A stretch of 64,000 nt of DNA from Comamonadaceae bacterium (lineage in GTDB: Bacteria; Pseudomonadota; Gammaproteobacteria; Burkholderiales; Burkholderiaceae_C): assembly GCA_021299875.1 (NCBI GenBank), contig JAJTEW010000004.1, forward strand, positions 248,001 to 312,000, written 5' to 3'. The first letter of the stretch is position 1. The number at the start of each line of letters is the position of its first letter. The notes under the pieces are model-generated. The model searched no databases. It saw only the letters and a program-made list of their open reading frames with translations, and was not told the DNA's origin. Of the stretch, positions 46,314 through 54,946 are shown piece after piece. The translations under genes and the position numbers were made by a program.

Positions 46314-46940
46314 TCAGCGCGTGGAGGTCGGTTGGCTCAAACGCTTGAGCTCTTCTTCCGAGATTTCGTCAAAAACCCGCACCACTTTCACCACCCCACC
46401 CATGCCGCGCACGATGTCGGTGGCGCGCTTGGCTTCGCGGCTGGTGACACGGCCCATCAGGTACACGATGCCGCGCTCAGTGACCACTTTCACGGCATTG
46501 GCCTGCAGGTCTTTGGCGTCAATGAATGCCGCCTTGACGCGGCTGGTCAACACCGTGTCTTTGGCGCGTTGGGTCAGTGAGCTGGCAGGCATCTGTGCCA
46601 AATCGTTTACCACCGACACCACGTTTTCCTGACTTTGCGCAATCTTTTCGATGCGCTCTTTTTCCGCCGCTGTGGTGACTTCCCCGGTCAGCAGCACTTT
46701 GCGGTTGAAACTGGTCACGTTCAAATGGATGCGGTCGCCTAATTCTTGGCGCACGGCGGAGGCAGTTTTGATTTCAATCGCCTGGTCTTCGACCTGTGCA
46801 CCCGAGGTGCGGCGGTCGGTGACCATGATGCCCGTGGCGACAGCGCCGCCCATAAGCAAAGGTGCGCAGCCCGACAGACCGGTCACGGCCACAGCCAAAA
46901 CGGCACCCGAAAACACCAAAGATTGAAGATTGCGTTTCAT
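46314..46940 (-). CDS. dolP: DolP-like outer-membrane lipoprotein with two BON domains
   Basis: A 208-residue lipoprotein. The signal peptide ends in the lipobox LSGC (near residue 25). Two BON domains follow: about 45-115 (AVRQELGDRIHLNVTSFNRKVLLTGEV) and 120-195 (VKAAFIDAKDLQANAVKVVTERGIVYLMGRV). This matches E. coli DolP (YraP), which supports outer-membrane assembly. The gene order yraN-diaA-dolP is the same as in E. coli, which strengthens the call. Its start codon follows the diaA stop with no gap. Confidence 0.88.
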   Translation of the reverse strand: MKRNLQSLVFSGAVLAVAVTGLSGCAPLLMGGAVATGIMVTDRRTSGAQVEDQAIEIKTASAVRQELGDRIHLNVTSFNRKVLLTGEVTTAAEKERIEKIAQSQENVVSVVNDLAQMPASSLTQRAKDTVLTSRVKAAFIDAKDLQANAVKVVTERGIVYLMGRVTSREAKRATDIVRGMGGVVKVVRVFDEISEEELKRLSQPTSTR

Positions 46941-47525
46941 TTAAAGAGACTCCTGTTCACCTAACAATTGGGTATCGATTCCATCACACAGACAATGCAG
47001 CACCAGGTGCTGCACTTCACAAATGCGTGCTGCCCGTTCATGCGGCACACACACATGCACATCGGTTTCGCGCAGTTGGCGGCCCAAAGCGCCGCCTTGG
47101 TGACCGGTCAAGGCCAGCACACTCATCTCCCGCTCATGCGCCGCTTGCGTTGCCTGAACCAATGCCGCCTCGTTGCCATCGGTGCTGATGAGCACCAACA
47201 CATCGCCCGTTTGGCCCAGCGCCAAGATCTGTTTGGCCAAGGCCTGACCATCGCTCCAGCGGGTGGCCATCAGGGCGTCTGAAGACAAGCACACGGCCGC
47301 CAGACCTGGGCGGTCCCGTTCAAATCCACCCACCAGCAGGTTCACCAGGTATTGGGCCAAGGCGCTGGACGAACCCATACCGCCCACCAACACCTTGCCG
47401 CCACCGGTGACCGATGCCAAAACCGCTTGCACGGCTGCATCCACCGGCTTGGCCAAAGTTTCGGCCACCTGGTAGTGCAAATCTGCACTGTCAATGAAGT
47501 GTTGTTGGATTCGAAGGTCAAGCAT
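46941..47525 (-). CDS. diaA: SIS-domain protein, DiaA/GmhA-like
   Basis: A 194-residue single SIS-domain protein. Visible: GGKVLVGGMGSSSALAQYLV (sugar-phosphate loop), GDVLVLISTDGNEAALVQA, and VPHERAARICEVQHLVLHCL near the end, typical of the DiaA/GmhA group. E. coli DiaA promotes DnaA assembly at the origin, while GmhA is sedoheptulose-7-phosphate isomerase; synteny with yraN and dolP favours DiaA. The ATG at 47525 is preferred over the longer reading to 47585. Confidence 0.85.
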   Translation of the reverse strand: MLDLRIQQHFIDSADLHYQVAETLAKPVDAAVQAVLASVTGGGKVLVGGMGSSSALAQYLVNLLVGGFERDRPGLAAVCLSSDALMATRWSDGQALAKQILALGQTGDVLVLISTDGNEAALVQATQAAHEREMSVLALTGHQGGALGRQLRETDVHVCVPHERAARICEVQHLVLHCLCDGIDTQLLGEQESL

Positions 47526-47620
47526 GCGCTGGCGATGATAACCCCGAGCCCCCAACTGTTTCCGCTGCGGACGCTCAAATCCCATTTCAACCCGGCTTGT
47601 TGGCTGTTTTGGGCGGGGGT

Positions 47621-48007
47621 TCAGCCCGCGTCAAAAGCCCCCTGCAGCCACAGCGGGCCCGCCGCCTCAATGGCGACCACATCAAAGCGGACCGCAGGCA
47701 AGCGACGCCAGCGCAGCAGGTAGTGCTGCGCTGCGAAAATGATGCGCCGCTGCTTGATGTGGCCGATGCTCGCCGCGGCGCCGCCGTGGTCTGTTCGGCT
47801 TCTCTTGCGCACCTCGACGAACACCACCGTGCCGTCCAGCGCCTGCATGATCAGGTCAATTTCGCCGCCCCCGCGCCCGGGCGTCCGATAATTGCGCTGC
47901 AACAGCCGCATGCCGCGTGCTTGCAAATAGGCCAGCGCCTCGTCTTCGCCCGCATCGCCTCGGGCTTTGGTGGTGGGTCCCACCCCGTCTTTTTTGAGGA
48001 ATTGCAT
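47621..48007 (-). CDS. yraN: YraN family (UPF0102) nuclease-like protein
   Basis: A 128-residue protein with the restriction-endonuclease-like fold of UPF0102. Motifs: RGDAGEDEALAYLQARGMRL, NYRTPGRGGGEIDLIMQ and VVFVEVRKRSRTDHGGAA, containing the E-x-D...E-V-K-like metal residues (here EVR). It starts at the ATG at 48007-48005 with GGGAG upstream that lies inside rsmI. Function remains unproven in the family. Confidence 0.88.
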   Translation of the reverse strand: MQFLKKDGVGPTTKARGDAGEDEALAYLQARGMRLLQRNYRTPGRGGGEIDLIMQALDGTVVFVEVRKRSRTDHGGAAASIGHIKQRRIIFAAQHYLLRWRRLPAVRFDVVAIEAAGPLWLQGAFDAG

Positions 48008-48930
48008 TGACGCCGTCTCCCTTGTCTGCATCGTTCGCCAAAGCCCTGGAGGCGGCGCACGACGCTGCCGGATCGCAAAACCACCCGGCCAGCACACTGT
48101 ATGTCGTGGCCACCCCGATTGGCAACCTGGCCGACATCAGCCTGCGTGCCCTGCATGTATTGGCCAATGTCGATGCAGTGGCTTGCGAAGACACCCGGCA
48201 CACCCAACAATTGCTGCGCGCTTATGGCCTGGACCGTCCGGGCTCACAGCTTTTGGCGGTGCACCAGCACAACGAATCCGCAGCCGCGCAAAACGTCATG
48301 CACCGCCTGGCCCATGGCGAGCGTGTGGCCTATGTGAGCGATGCGGGCACACCGGCCATCAGCGACCCCGGTGCCCGCTTGGTGGCGGCGGTGCGGCAAG
48401 CGGGTTACCGGGTGTTGCCCTTGCCCGGGGCCAGCAGCGTGACCACAGCGCTCAGTGCGTCCGGCATGACAGGGGATGACGGTTTTGTTTTCGTTGGCTT
48501 TTTGGCCAGCAAATCGGCCGAACGGCAACAGGCGGTGCAAGCCTTGGCACAAGAAAGCCGCGCCGTGGTCTTGCTGGAAGCACCGCACCGCATAGAAGCT
48601 TTGGCCCAAGCCTTGGCGGTGTTGGGCGAGCGCCGCATCACGGTGGGCCGTGAATTGACCAAGCAGTTTGAGCAAATCGAAACCTTGGCCGTGCAAGACT
48701 TGCCCGCTTGGTTGGCCGAAAAGCCCGACCGTCAGCGCGGCGAATTTGTGTTGGTGCTGCACGACGCACCTGTGGCCGCTTCAGCTGGTGAAGGCCTGCG
48801 GGTTTTACAAGCACTGCTGCCCGAGTTGCCCCTGAAAACCGCGGTCAAGCTGGCCGCGGAGATCACCGGCGAACCCAAGAACCAGCTTTACGACTTGGCT
48901 TTGAGTCTGAAAAAGAACGAAGCACCCTGA
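48007..48930 (+). CDS. rsmI: 16S rRNA 2'-O-ribose C1402 methyltransferase RsmI
   Basis: A 307-residue SAM-dependent methyltransferase that modifies the ribosomal P-site. Motifs: TLYVVATPIGNLADISLRAL near residue 30, AYVSDAGTPAISDPGARLV and LPLPGASSVTTALSASG, all diagnostic. The start is a TTG at 48007 with a strong GAGGA six bases upstream (47996-48000); no ATG exists before the conserved region. That ribosome site lies within the yraN coding sequence on the other strand, so the two genes start head to head at the same base. Confidence 0.93.
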   Translation: MTPSPLSASFAKALEAAHDAAGSQNHPASTLYVVATPIGNLADISLRALHVLANVDAVACEDTRHTQQLLRAYGLDRPGSQLLAVHQHNESAAAQNVMHRLAHGERVAYVSDAGTPAISDPGARLVAAVRQAGYRVLPLPGASSVTTALSASGMTGDDGFVFVGFLASKSAERQQAVQALAQESRAVVLLEAPHRIEALAQALAVLGERRITVGRELTKQFEQIETLAVQDLPAWLAEKPDRQRGEFVLVLHDAPVAASAGEGLRVLQALLPELPLKTAVKLAAEITGEPKNQLYDLALSLKKNEAP

Positions 48931-48949
48931 GCTGGCCTTTTAGGCAGAT

Positions 48950-49609
48950 TTACCAGCGCGCCCCGAAGGTGTCACGCAATTTTTGCAGTTCGTGTTCAGG
49001 CAACGCGCGGGTTTGGGGCTGGAGCACGACCAAACGCGCCGTTTCTTCCAATTCTTCCAAGGTGGACATGGCCGCACCCGGCGTGTCATGCCACACGTTG
49101 GGGCCCAGACGCGGCAGCATCACGGCTCGGATGGGTGTACCGCGCGCGGCGTATTGGGCGATGAGGTCGGCCACTTCTTGCGCCGCCGCAGGGCTGCCGG
49201 GGAGGTGATAGGCGGTCAGTGGGACATGACCGACTTTCATCACGAAATAAGGGGTGATGGGCGGCAGCAATTCTGGCCCGTCGGCAATCAAGCTGAGTGC
49301 CACGCCATGCGTGCTGTGGGTGTGGATGACGCAGCGAGTGGAGGGGGCATGCAGACAGGCAGCGCCATAAATGTGGCGGTGCAGGGTGATCGTTTTGCTG
49401 GCCTTGTCACCGCTGAGCTGTTGGCCTTGCAAGTCCAATTTCGCCAAACGGGCCGGGTCCAGCCAGCCCAAACAGGCGTCGGTGGGGGTGATGAGAAATC
49501 CATCGTCCAGGCGCACGCTGATGTTGCCAGCCGTGGCGTGCACATAGCCCCGCGCAAACAGGCTTTGCCCGACACGGCAGATGTCTTCACGGGCTTGCGA
49601 CTCGTTCAT
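48950..49609 (-). CDS. otnC: Class II aldolase family, OtnC-like
   Basis: A 219-residue class II aldolase/adducin-fold protein. Zinc ligands appear in CVIHTHSTHGVALS and a later His in RLGPNVWHDTPG. The start contains AREDICRVGQSLFARGYVHATAGNISVRL, the family opening. The whole matches 3-oxo-tetronate 4-phosphate decarboxylase OtnC better than fuculose or ribulose aldolases. OtnK and OtnI partners are not in the window, so the substrate is uncertain. It overlaps the upstream phosphatase gene by four bases (ATGA). Confidence 0.82.
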   Translation of the reverse strand: MNESQAREDICRVGQSLFARGYVHATAGNISVRLDDGFLITPTDACLGWLDPARLAKLDLQGQQLSGDKASKTITLHRHIYGAACLHAPSTRCVIHTHSTHGVALSLIADGPELLPPITPYFVMKVGHVPLTAYHLPGSPAAAQEVADLIAQYAARGTPIRAVMLPRLGPNVWHDTPGAAMSTLEELEETARLVVLQPQTRALPEHELQKLRDTFGARW

Positions 49610-50367
49610 GGCTTGGCTCCAGCGTCTTCATCTTCCAACAAAAGCTGCTGTAAAGCTGTGGTTTCTTGGGGAGTCAGGCCAATGGCGCCGTGCAGGTAGT
49701 TGCGCATGCCGCCGTGCTGGGCATCGACCGCGTCAAAAGCCGCCTGCAAAAACTCGGGTTGTACCTGCCACAGCACCTTCATCACATGCGGATGGCCTTG
49801 ACCTTCCAAGCGGGTATCGCGCTTGTAAAGCTGGTTGGTGAGCAAGTAATCGTGTTCGATGGTGGCGCGGTCCACACCCAGGGCCGACAGCAGCAGCGCG
49901 GCTGCAAACCCGGTGCGGTCCTTGCCCGCGGTGCAGTGGAACACCTGTGGGTTGGGCTGCTCCAGCAGGTGCTTCAAAAAGAGGCCGAAAGTATCTGCGT
50001 TGCGGTTCACGAAATCCCGGTAGGTTTCGCGCATCAGGTCCACGGTTTCTTCGGTGGTGGGCACCACGCCCTGCGCCACCAGCGCTTGCATGCGAGCGAT
50101 CACCGTGGGCTCGATGGGCAATGCCAAACGCTGAACACCAGGAATCGCGTAGGGCGTGAGGGTGAATTCGCCCTTGCCACGAAAGTCCAAGCTGTGCCTT
50201 ACACCCAGCGCCTGTAATTTCAGGTGGTCTTCAGGGGTAAGCCCTGCCAAATGGTCTGACCGGAAAACCTGGCCCCGCCGCACGCGGCGGCCCCCGGCGT
50301 TGCGGTAACCGCCAAGATCACGAAAATTTGAGGCGCCTTGCAGCAGAGCAGGGGGTACCGAGTTCAT
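49606..50367 (-). CDS. Tyrosine-type protein phosphatase
   Basis: A 253-residue cysteine phosphatase of the bacterial PTP family (related to Mycobacterium PtpB and lipid phosphatases). The P-loop is VFHCTAGKDRTGFAAALLL, a perfect HCx5R site. The N terminus SNFRDLGGYRNAGGRRVRRG is typical of this group. The ATG at 50367 is preferred; others lie at 50373 and 50388. It overlaps the otnC start, so the pair is co-translated. Substrate (protein, lipid or small molecule) unknown. Confidence 0.85.
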   Translation of the reverse strand: MNSVPPALLQGASNFRDLGGYRNAGGRRVRRGQVFRSDHLAGLTPEDHLKLQALGVRHSLDFRGKGEFTLTPYAIPGVQRLALPIEPTVIARMQALVAQGVVPTTEETVDLMRETYRDFVNRNADTFGLFLKHLLEQPNPQVFHCTAGKDRTGFAAALLLSALGVDRATIEHDYLLTNQLYKRDTRLEGQGHPHVMKVLWQVQPEFLQAAFDAVDAQHGGMRNYLHGAIGLTPQETTALQQLLLEDEDAGAKP

Positions 50368-50537
50368 GGCCATCCAATCAACAATCAATTCGCTTCAACC
50401 AAAGCGCTATTGTCGTGTGCCTGCAAAAGGGCATCCGTTGCCCGATGCGACAAGCCCCCAGACACTGTGGTCAAGGCCGATGGGCGCTCAATCCCGATAA
50501 GTGCAAACAGGTGGCACACGGATTGCTTGTGTTGGTT

Positions 50538-51770
50538 ATGCAGCTTGAATCAACGCTTCCCTTGAACCCCACGCCCATCAACCCGGGACTCATGGCCGTC
50601 ACCGACGCCTGGCGTAACCCCTTGGGCTTGATGCTGGCCTCTACGGGCGAAGGGGTTTTCGGGGTGGATCTGGACGGACTGTGTGTCTTCATCAATCCGG
50701 CCGGGGCCCGCATGATCGGCCTGGAGTCTGAGCAGGTGCTCGGTCAGAACATGCACGTTCTGACGCACCATTCGCATGGGGACGGGGCGCACTACCCGAT
50801 GGATGACTGCCCGATTTACAACGCGTTTCGCAAGGGCGAGCCTTGCCGCATCGACAGCGAAGTGTTTTGGCGCGCAGACGGCAGCAGTTTCCCGGTGGAG
50901 TACTCGAGCTACCCGGTGTTTGACCAAGGTCAGGTGCGCGGTGCGGTGGTCACCTTTGTGGACATCACCGAGCGAAAACGGGCAGAAGACGCATTGCACC
51001 AAGCCAAGAATGAACTCGAGCAACGCGTGGCCGAGCGCACCCATGCCCTGGAAACCGCTTTGCAGCAGCTTCGGGAACTGGCGGCCTGGTCCGAGGCGGT
51101 GCGCGAGGAAGAGCGCACCCGCATTGCGCGCGAGGTGCATGACGAACTGGGCAGTCTGCTGGTGGCCCTGAAAATGGATGTGAGCTGGCTGGACAAACGC
51201 CTGTCTGAGCAGGAACAACGGGCGGTTCAAGAAGCACAGGCCATGCGGGAGAGGATGCGGGGCAAGTGCCAGAACATGAGCCGCCTGATTGAAAATGCGG
51301 TGGTCAATGTGGGCCGCATCATCACCGACCTGCGCCCCAGCATCCTCGACCACCAAGGTCTGTGGGGCGCTTTGGAATGGCAGGCGCGAGAGTTTGTGCA
51401 GTCGGCCGAACAGGAACTCAAATGGTGCATGGAAGTCGACGAGCAGCGCGTGCTGCCCGAACCGATGGCCATGGCGGTGTTCCGCATCTTCCAGGAAATG
51501 CTGAGCAATGTGGGTCGCCATGCACGGGCCGGCACGGTGGATGTGGACATTGTCGAACGCGAGGGTTGGCTGCATCTGTCGGTGGAAGACGACGGTTGCG
51601 GTGCCTTGGCGCAGGCCTTCGAGTCGGCGCAGGCCTACGGCATCATGGGCATGCGCGAACGGGCACGGCACTTTGGCGGCGTGATCGACATCGACAGCCA
51701 ACCCGGCCGAGGCACCCGCATGCGCTTGTCCATGCCCTTACCCTTGCCCCTTGACCAGGAAGCGCCATGA
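50538..51770 (+). CDS. PAS-domain sensor histidine kinase (NarX/DegS-type)
   Basis: A cytoplasmic kinase of 410 residues. One PAS domain spans about 25-150 (GVFGVDLDGLCVFINPAGAR, and FPVEYSSYPVFDQGQVRGAV). A coiled coil follows around 155-195, then the HisKA_3 domain with the phospho-His in TRIAREVHDELGSLLVALK (about residue 205). The HATPase has FRIFQEMLSNVGRHARAGTV and YGIMGMRERARHFGGVIDI. No membrane segment is seen, so it senses something internal. The start is uncertain; an ATG at 50592 is possible. The partner response regulator overlaps its stop by four bases. Confidence 0.87.
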   Translation: MQLESTLPLNPTPINPGLMAVTDAWRNPLGLMLASTGEGVFGVDLDGLCVFINPAGARMIGLESEQVLGQNMHVLTHHSHGDGAHYPMDDCPIYNAFRKGEPCRIDSEVFWRADGSSFPVEYSSYPVFDQGQVRGAVVTFVDITERKRAEDALHQAKNELEQRVAERTHALETALQQLRELAAWSEAVREEERTRIAREVHDELGSLLVALKMDVSWLDKRLSEQEQRAVQEAQAMRERMRGKCQNMSRLIENAVVNVGRIITDLRPSILDHQGLWGALEWQAREFVQSAEQELKWCMEVDEQRVLPEPMAMAVFRIFQEMLSNVGRHARAGTVDVDIVEREGWLHLSVEDDGCGALAQAFESAQAYGIMGMRERARHFGGVIDIDSQPGRGTRMRLSMPLPLPLDQEAP

Positions 51771-52435
51771 CTGGACCTGTTCGTGTGCTGCTGGGCGATG
51801 ACCACAAGATCGTCCGTGAAGGCCTAAAAATGGTGTTGGCTGACGACCCAGGTCTGCAGGTGGTGGCCGAGGCCGACACCGGCCCCGCGGTGCTGACGGC
51901 CGTGCAAACCCTGCAAGGCGCGCAGGGCCTGGATGTGGTGCTGCTCGACATTGCCATGCCCGGCATGGACGGCCTGGATGTCTTGCAAATTCTGCGGCGC
52001 GACTGGCCGGCCTTGCCGGTGTTGATGCTCAGCACTTATCCGGAAAAACAATACGCGGTGCGCTGCATTCAGCTGGGCGCATCGGGCTATCTGAACAAAA
52101 GCACCGACCCGGACGAATTGATGGCGGCGCTGCGCCGTGTGGCCGCAGGCGGCATGCACGTCACGCCCGCCACGGCCGAGGCGCTGGCCAGTCTGGTGAG
52201 CCAAGGCCGCACCAAAAGCGGGATTGAACTGCTCTCGCACCGCGAGCACCAGGTCTACGTTTTGTTGACCCAAGGCCACACTGTGAGCGAAATTGGTGCA
52301 CAACTGAGCCTGGCACCCAACACGGTGAGCACTTACCGTGCACGCATTCTGGAAAAGACCGCCACCAAGAACGATGTGGAGCTGGCGCTTTACGCGCAAA
52401 GTCTGGTTGGCGGACAAGCCGGCGGCGTCCGTTGA
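51767..52435 (+). CDS. NarL/FixJ family response regulator
   Basis: A 222-residue regulator. The receiver domain holds the acidic pair in VLLGDDHKIVREGL and the phospho-Asp in VVLLDIAMPGMDGLDVLQ (about residue 58). The C-terminal LuxR-type helix-turn-helix is LSHREHQVYVLLTQGHTVSEIGAQLSLAPNTVSTYRARI (split here only in reading). It is coupled to the kinase gene by an ATGA overlap. It lies directly upstream of the cyanate operon, so that operon is the nearest candidate target. Confidence 0.9.
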   Translation: MTGPVRVLLGDDHKIVREGLKMVLADDPGLQVVAEADTGPAVLTAVQTLQGAQGLDVVLLDIAMPGMDGLDVLQILRRDWPALPVLMLSTYPEKQYAVRCIQLGASGYLNKSTDPDELMAALRRVAAGGMHVTPATAEALASLVSQGRTKSGIELLSHREHQVYVLLTQGHTVSEIGAQLSLAPNTVSTYRARILEKTATKNDVELALYAQSLVGGQAGGVR

Positions 52436-52460
52436 AGGCCTGAACAGGCCTCTGGCATGC

Positions 52461-52486
52461 GCCTTGTAGGGCCGGCCCTACAAGGC
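52461..52486. promoter_or_regulatory. Perfect 26-bp palindrome before the cyanate operon
   Basis: Arms GCCTTGTAGGGCC and GGCCCTACAAGGC meet without a spacer. It could end the response-regulator transcript, but no T-run follows. As DNA it is a plausible activator site about 62 bases before the possible -24 box. Confidence 0.5.
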
Positions 52487-52547
52487 ATCGACAAGCGACC
52501 CGCGAAATCAAGCTGAGCAGCACCGCTGGCACACATCCGCTGTTTCC

Positions 52548-52563
52548 TGGCCCGCTGCTTGCA
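52548..52563 (+). promoter_or_regulatory. Possible sigma-54 promoter of the cyanate operon
   Basis: TGGCCC-N5-TTGCA keeps the invariant GG-N10-GC spacing, with one mismatch to the TGGCAC consensus. It is 33 bases before the cynA ATG. Candidate only; no activator is known, though nitrogen control would suit cyanate use. Confidence 0.4.
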
Positions 52564-52596
52564 TAGACCTTGGCATCTTCAACTAGCGAGGTTGCC

Positions 52597-54003
52597 ATGT
52601 CTGAATTTTTTGATCCGTACAACGCCGACCGCCCCCTGATGCTCAAGTGCAGCTGCGGTCGAGATCATTCGCCTGCCGACCACCACGCAGCGGTGGCTGC
52701 TGATGCCGCTGCTGCCCAGTTGCGTGCGCGCTCGGAAACGGCCGAGTTCGAGGCTTATAGCCAAGAGTTCATCGAGGCCACCTTGGTCAAGGCCTTGTTT
52801 CCGCAGGACCAGGAGCGCCGCATGTTCTTGCGCGCGGTGGGCAAAAAGACCGCCATGGCCGCCATTGCCAGTGTGCTGCCCATGGCCAGCCTGCAAGCCA
52901 TGGCACAGGAAAAAGGCACGCTGGAAAAAACCAATTTGAAGATCGGCTTCATCCCGATCACTTGCGCCACCCCGCTGATCATGGCGCATCCCTTGGGCTT
53001 TTACCAAAAGCAAGGCCTGAGCGTTGAAGTCACCAAGACCGCAGGCTGGGCTCTGGTGCGTGACAAGATGATCAACAAGGAATACGACGCTTCGCATTTC
53101 CTCTCGCCCATGCCCCTGGCCATCAGCATGGGGCTGGGCGCCAACGCCACGCCCATGAACGTGGCCACCATCCAGAACATCAACGGGCAAGCCATCACCC
53201 TGAGTCTGCGTCACAAGGACAACCGCGACCCCAAGAACTGGAAGGGCTTCAAGTTTGGCGTGCCCTTTGACTACTCGATGCACAACTTCCTGTTGCGCTA
53301 CTACCTGGCTGAAAGCGGCCTGAACCCCGACACCGATGTGCAGATCCGCGTGATCCCGCCCGCCGAGATGGTGGCCAATTTGCGTGCCGGCAACATCGAC
53401 GGTTTCCTCGGTCCCGATCCGTTCAACCAGCGTGCGGTGTTTGACGAAGTCGGCTTCATCCATGTGCTGACCAAGGACTTGTGGAACGGTCACCCTTGCT
53501 GCGCTTTTGGCACCAGCACCGAATTCATCCAAAAGAACCCCAATACTTTTGCTGCGCTCTACCGCGCCGTGCTCACCGCTGCGGCCATGGCGCGTCAGCC
53601 GGGCAATCGCGAGCTGATCGCCAAAGTCATCTCGCCTGCGCAGTACCTGAACCAGCCTGAAGCCGTGCTCAGCCAGGTGCTGACCGGCAAATTTGCCGAC
53701 GGCCTGGGCAAGGTCGTGAACGTGCCCGACCGCGCCGACTTTGACCCCATGCCCTGGCAAAGCATGGCCGTGTGGATGCTCACGCAGATGAAGCGTTGGG
53801 GCTACATCAAGGGCCAAGTGGACTATAAGCAGATCGCCGAAAAGGTGTTCTTGATCACCGATGCACGCAAGCACATGAAAGAGCTGGGTCAGAGTTTTGC
53901 GGCGACCACGCCCTACCCCAAGCACAAGATCATGGGCAAAGAGTTTGACCCGGCCAAACCCGAGGAATACCTCAAGACCTTTGCGATTCACAAGATGGGT
54001 TAA
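52597..54003 (+). CDS. cynA: ABC transporter substrate-binding protein, CmpA/NrtA type (cyanate)
   Basis: A 468-residue binding protein of the NrtA/CmpA family. The N terminus is unusual: about 80 hydrophilic residues with a CSCGRDHSPADHH motif come before a twin-arginine-like signal (RRMFLRAVGKKTAMAAIASV), so export via Tat with a long leader is likely. The mature part starts near LKIGFIPITCATPLIMAHPL and contains PAEMVANLRAGNIDGFLGPD, both typical of NrtA-like anion receptors. Cyanate is inferred from the cynS gene at the end of the operon; nitrate or bicarbonate are alternatives. Confidence 0.85.
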   Translation: MSEFFDPYNADRPLMLKCSCGRDHSPADHHAAVAADAAAAQLRARSETAEFEAYSQEFIEATLVKALFPQDQERRMFLRAVGKKTAMAAIASVLPMASLQAMAQEKGTLEKTNLKIGFIPITCATPLIMAHPLGFYQKQGLSVEVTKTAGWALVRDKMINKEYDASHFLSPMPLAISMGLGANATPMNVATIQNINGQAITLSLRHKDNRDPKNWKGFKFGVPFDYSMHNFLLRYYLAESGLNPDTDVQIRVIPPAEMVANLRAGNIDGFLGPDPFNQRAVFDEVGFIHVLTKDLWNGHPCCAFGTSTEFIQKNPNTFAALYRAVLTAAAMARQPGNRELIAKVISPAQYLNQPEAVLSQVLTGKFADGLGKVVNVPDRADFDPMPWQSMAVWMLTQMKRWGYIKGQVDYKQIAEKVFLITDARKHMKELGQSFAATTPYPKHKIMGKEFDPAKPEEYLKTFAIHKMG

Positions 54004-54009
54004 AGCACC

Positions 54010-54876
54010 ATGAAAACCACGCACCTCAATTTGCGGGCCGCCATGGTTTCGCTGCTCATGTTCCTGGTGTTTCTGGGGGCGTGGCAGCTGTCGGCCACCG
54101 CACCCACGGTGGCTGGTGCCGCCAAGGCAGGCATGAGCGCCGAAGAAATCGAGTACCAGAAGATGATGGGCAAAGATCCGGGCGCCGTCAAAAGCACCGG
54201 CTTTCCGCCACCCCTGGAGGTGGGCAAAGCCATCGCGGGGCACCTGGCCGATCCGTTTTATGACAAAGGCCCCAACGACAAGGGCATTGGCATTCAGCTG
54301 GCGCACTCGCTGGGCCGCGTGGCGCTGGGCTTTTTCCTGGCCGTGCTGGTGGCGCTGCCCGTGGGTTTCATGATCGGCATGTCGCCCCTCATGCGCAAGG
54401 CGTTTGATCCATTTGTTCAGGTGCTCAAGCCCATCAGCCCGCTGGCCTGGATGCCGTTGGCGCTGTACACGCTGAAAGACTCGGATGTGAGCGGCATCTT
54501 CGTCATCTTCATCTGCTCGGTCTGGCCCATGTTGATCAACACCGCTTTTGGCGTGGCCTCCGTCAAGCGTGAATGGCTCAACGTCGCCAGTACGCTGGAA
54601 GTCACACCGTTGCGCAAAGCCTTCAGGGTCATCTTGCCTGCCGCAGCGCCCACCATCGTCACCGGCATGCGCATCAGCATGGGCATTGCCTGGCTGGTGA
54701 TTGTGGCCGCCGAGATGCTGGTGGGTGGCACAGGCGTGGGTTATTTCGTGTGGAACGAGTGGAACAACCTCTCACTGGTGAACGTGATCTTTGCGGTGTT
54801 GGTGATTGGCGTGGTGGGCATGTTGCTGGACCTGGCATTTGCGCAATTGCAAAAGGCGGTGACCTATGTGGAGTGA
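54010..54876 (+). CDS. cynB: ABC transporter permease, NrtB/CynB type
   Basis: A 288-residue inner-membrane permease. The first helix (AAMVSLLMFLVFLGAWQL) is followed by a 60-residue soluble segment, then five helices starting at VALGFFLAVLVALPVGFMIG. The EAA loop region is NVASTLEVTPLRKAFRVILPAAAPTIVTGMR, read here in two parts. It ends SLVNVIFAVLVIGVVGMLLD. It begins 6 bases after cynA, so the operon is compact. Confidence 0.88.
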   Translation: MKTTHLNLRAAMVSLLMFLVFLGAWQLSATAPTVAGAAKAGMSAEEIEYQKMMGKDPGAVKSTGFPPPLEVGKAIAGHLADPFYDKGPNDKGIGIQLAHSLGRVALGFFLAVLVALPVGFMIGMSPLMRKAFDPFVQVLKPISPLAWMPLALYTLKDSDVSGIFVIFICSVWPMLINTAFGVASVKREWLNVASTLEVTPLRKAFRVILPAAAPTIVTGMRISMGIAWLVIVAAEMLVGGTGVGYFVWNEWNNLSLVNVIFAVLVIGVVGMLLDLAFAQLQKAVTYVE

Positions 54877-54946
54877 CACCTCAGAACGATCGCTGAAGGC
54901 ACTTTTGCCGACCCACTTGACCGCACCCCAACCCAAGACCAAAGCC

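Noticed and set aside
52579..54306. 575-codon open frame antisense to cynA and cynB
   Set aside because: It spans two well-supported genes on the other strand and shows no domain.
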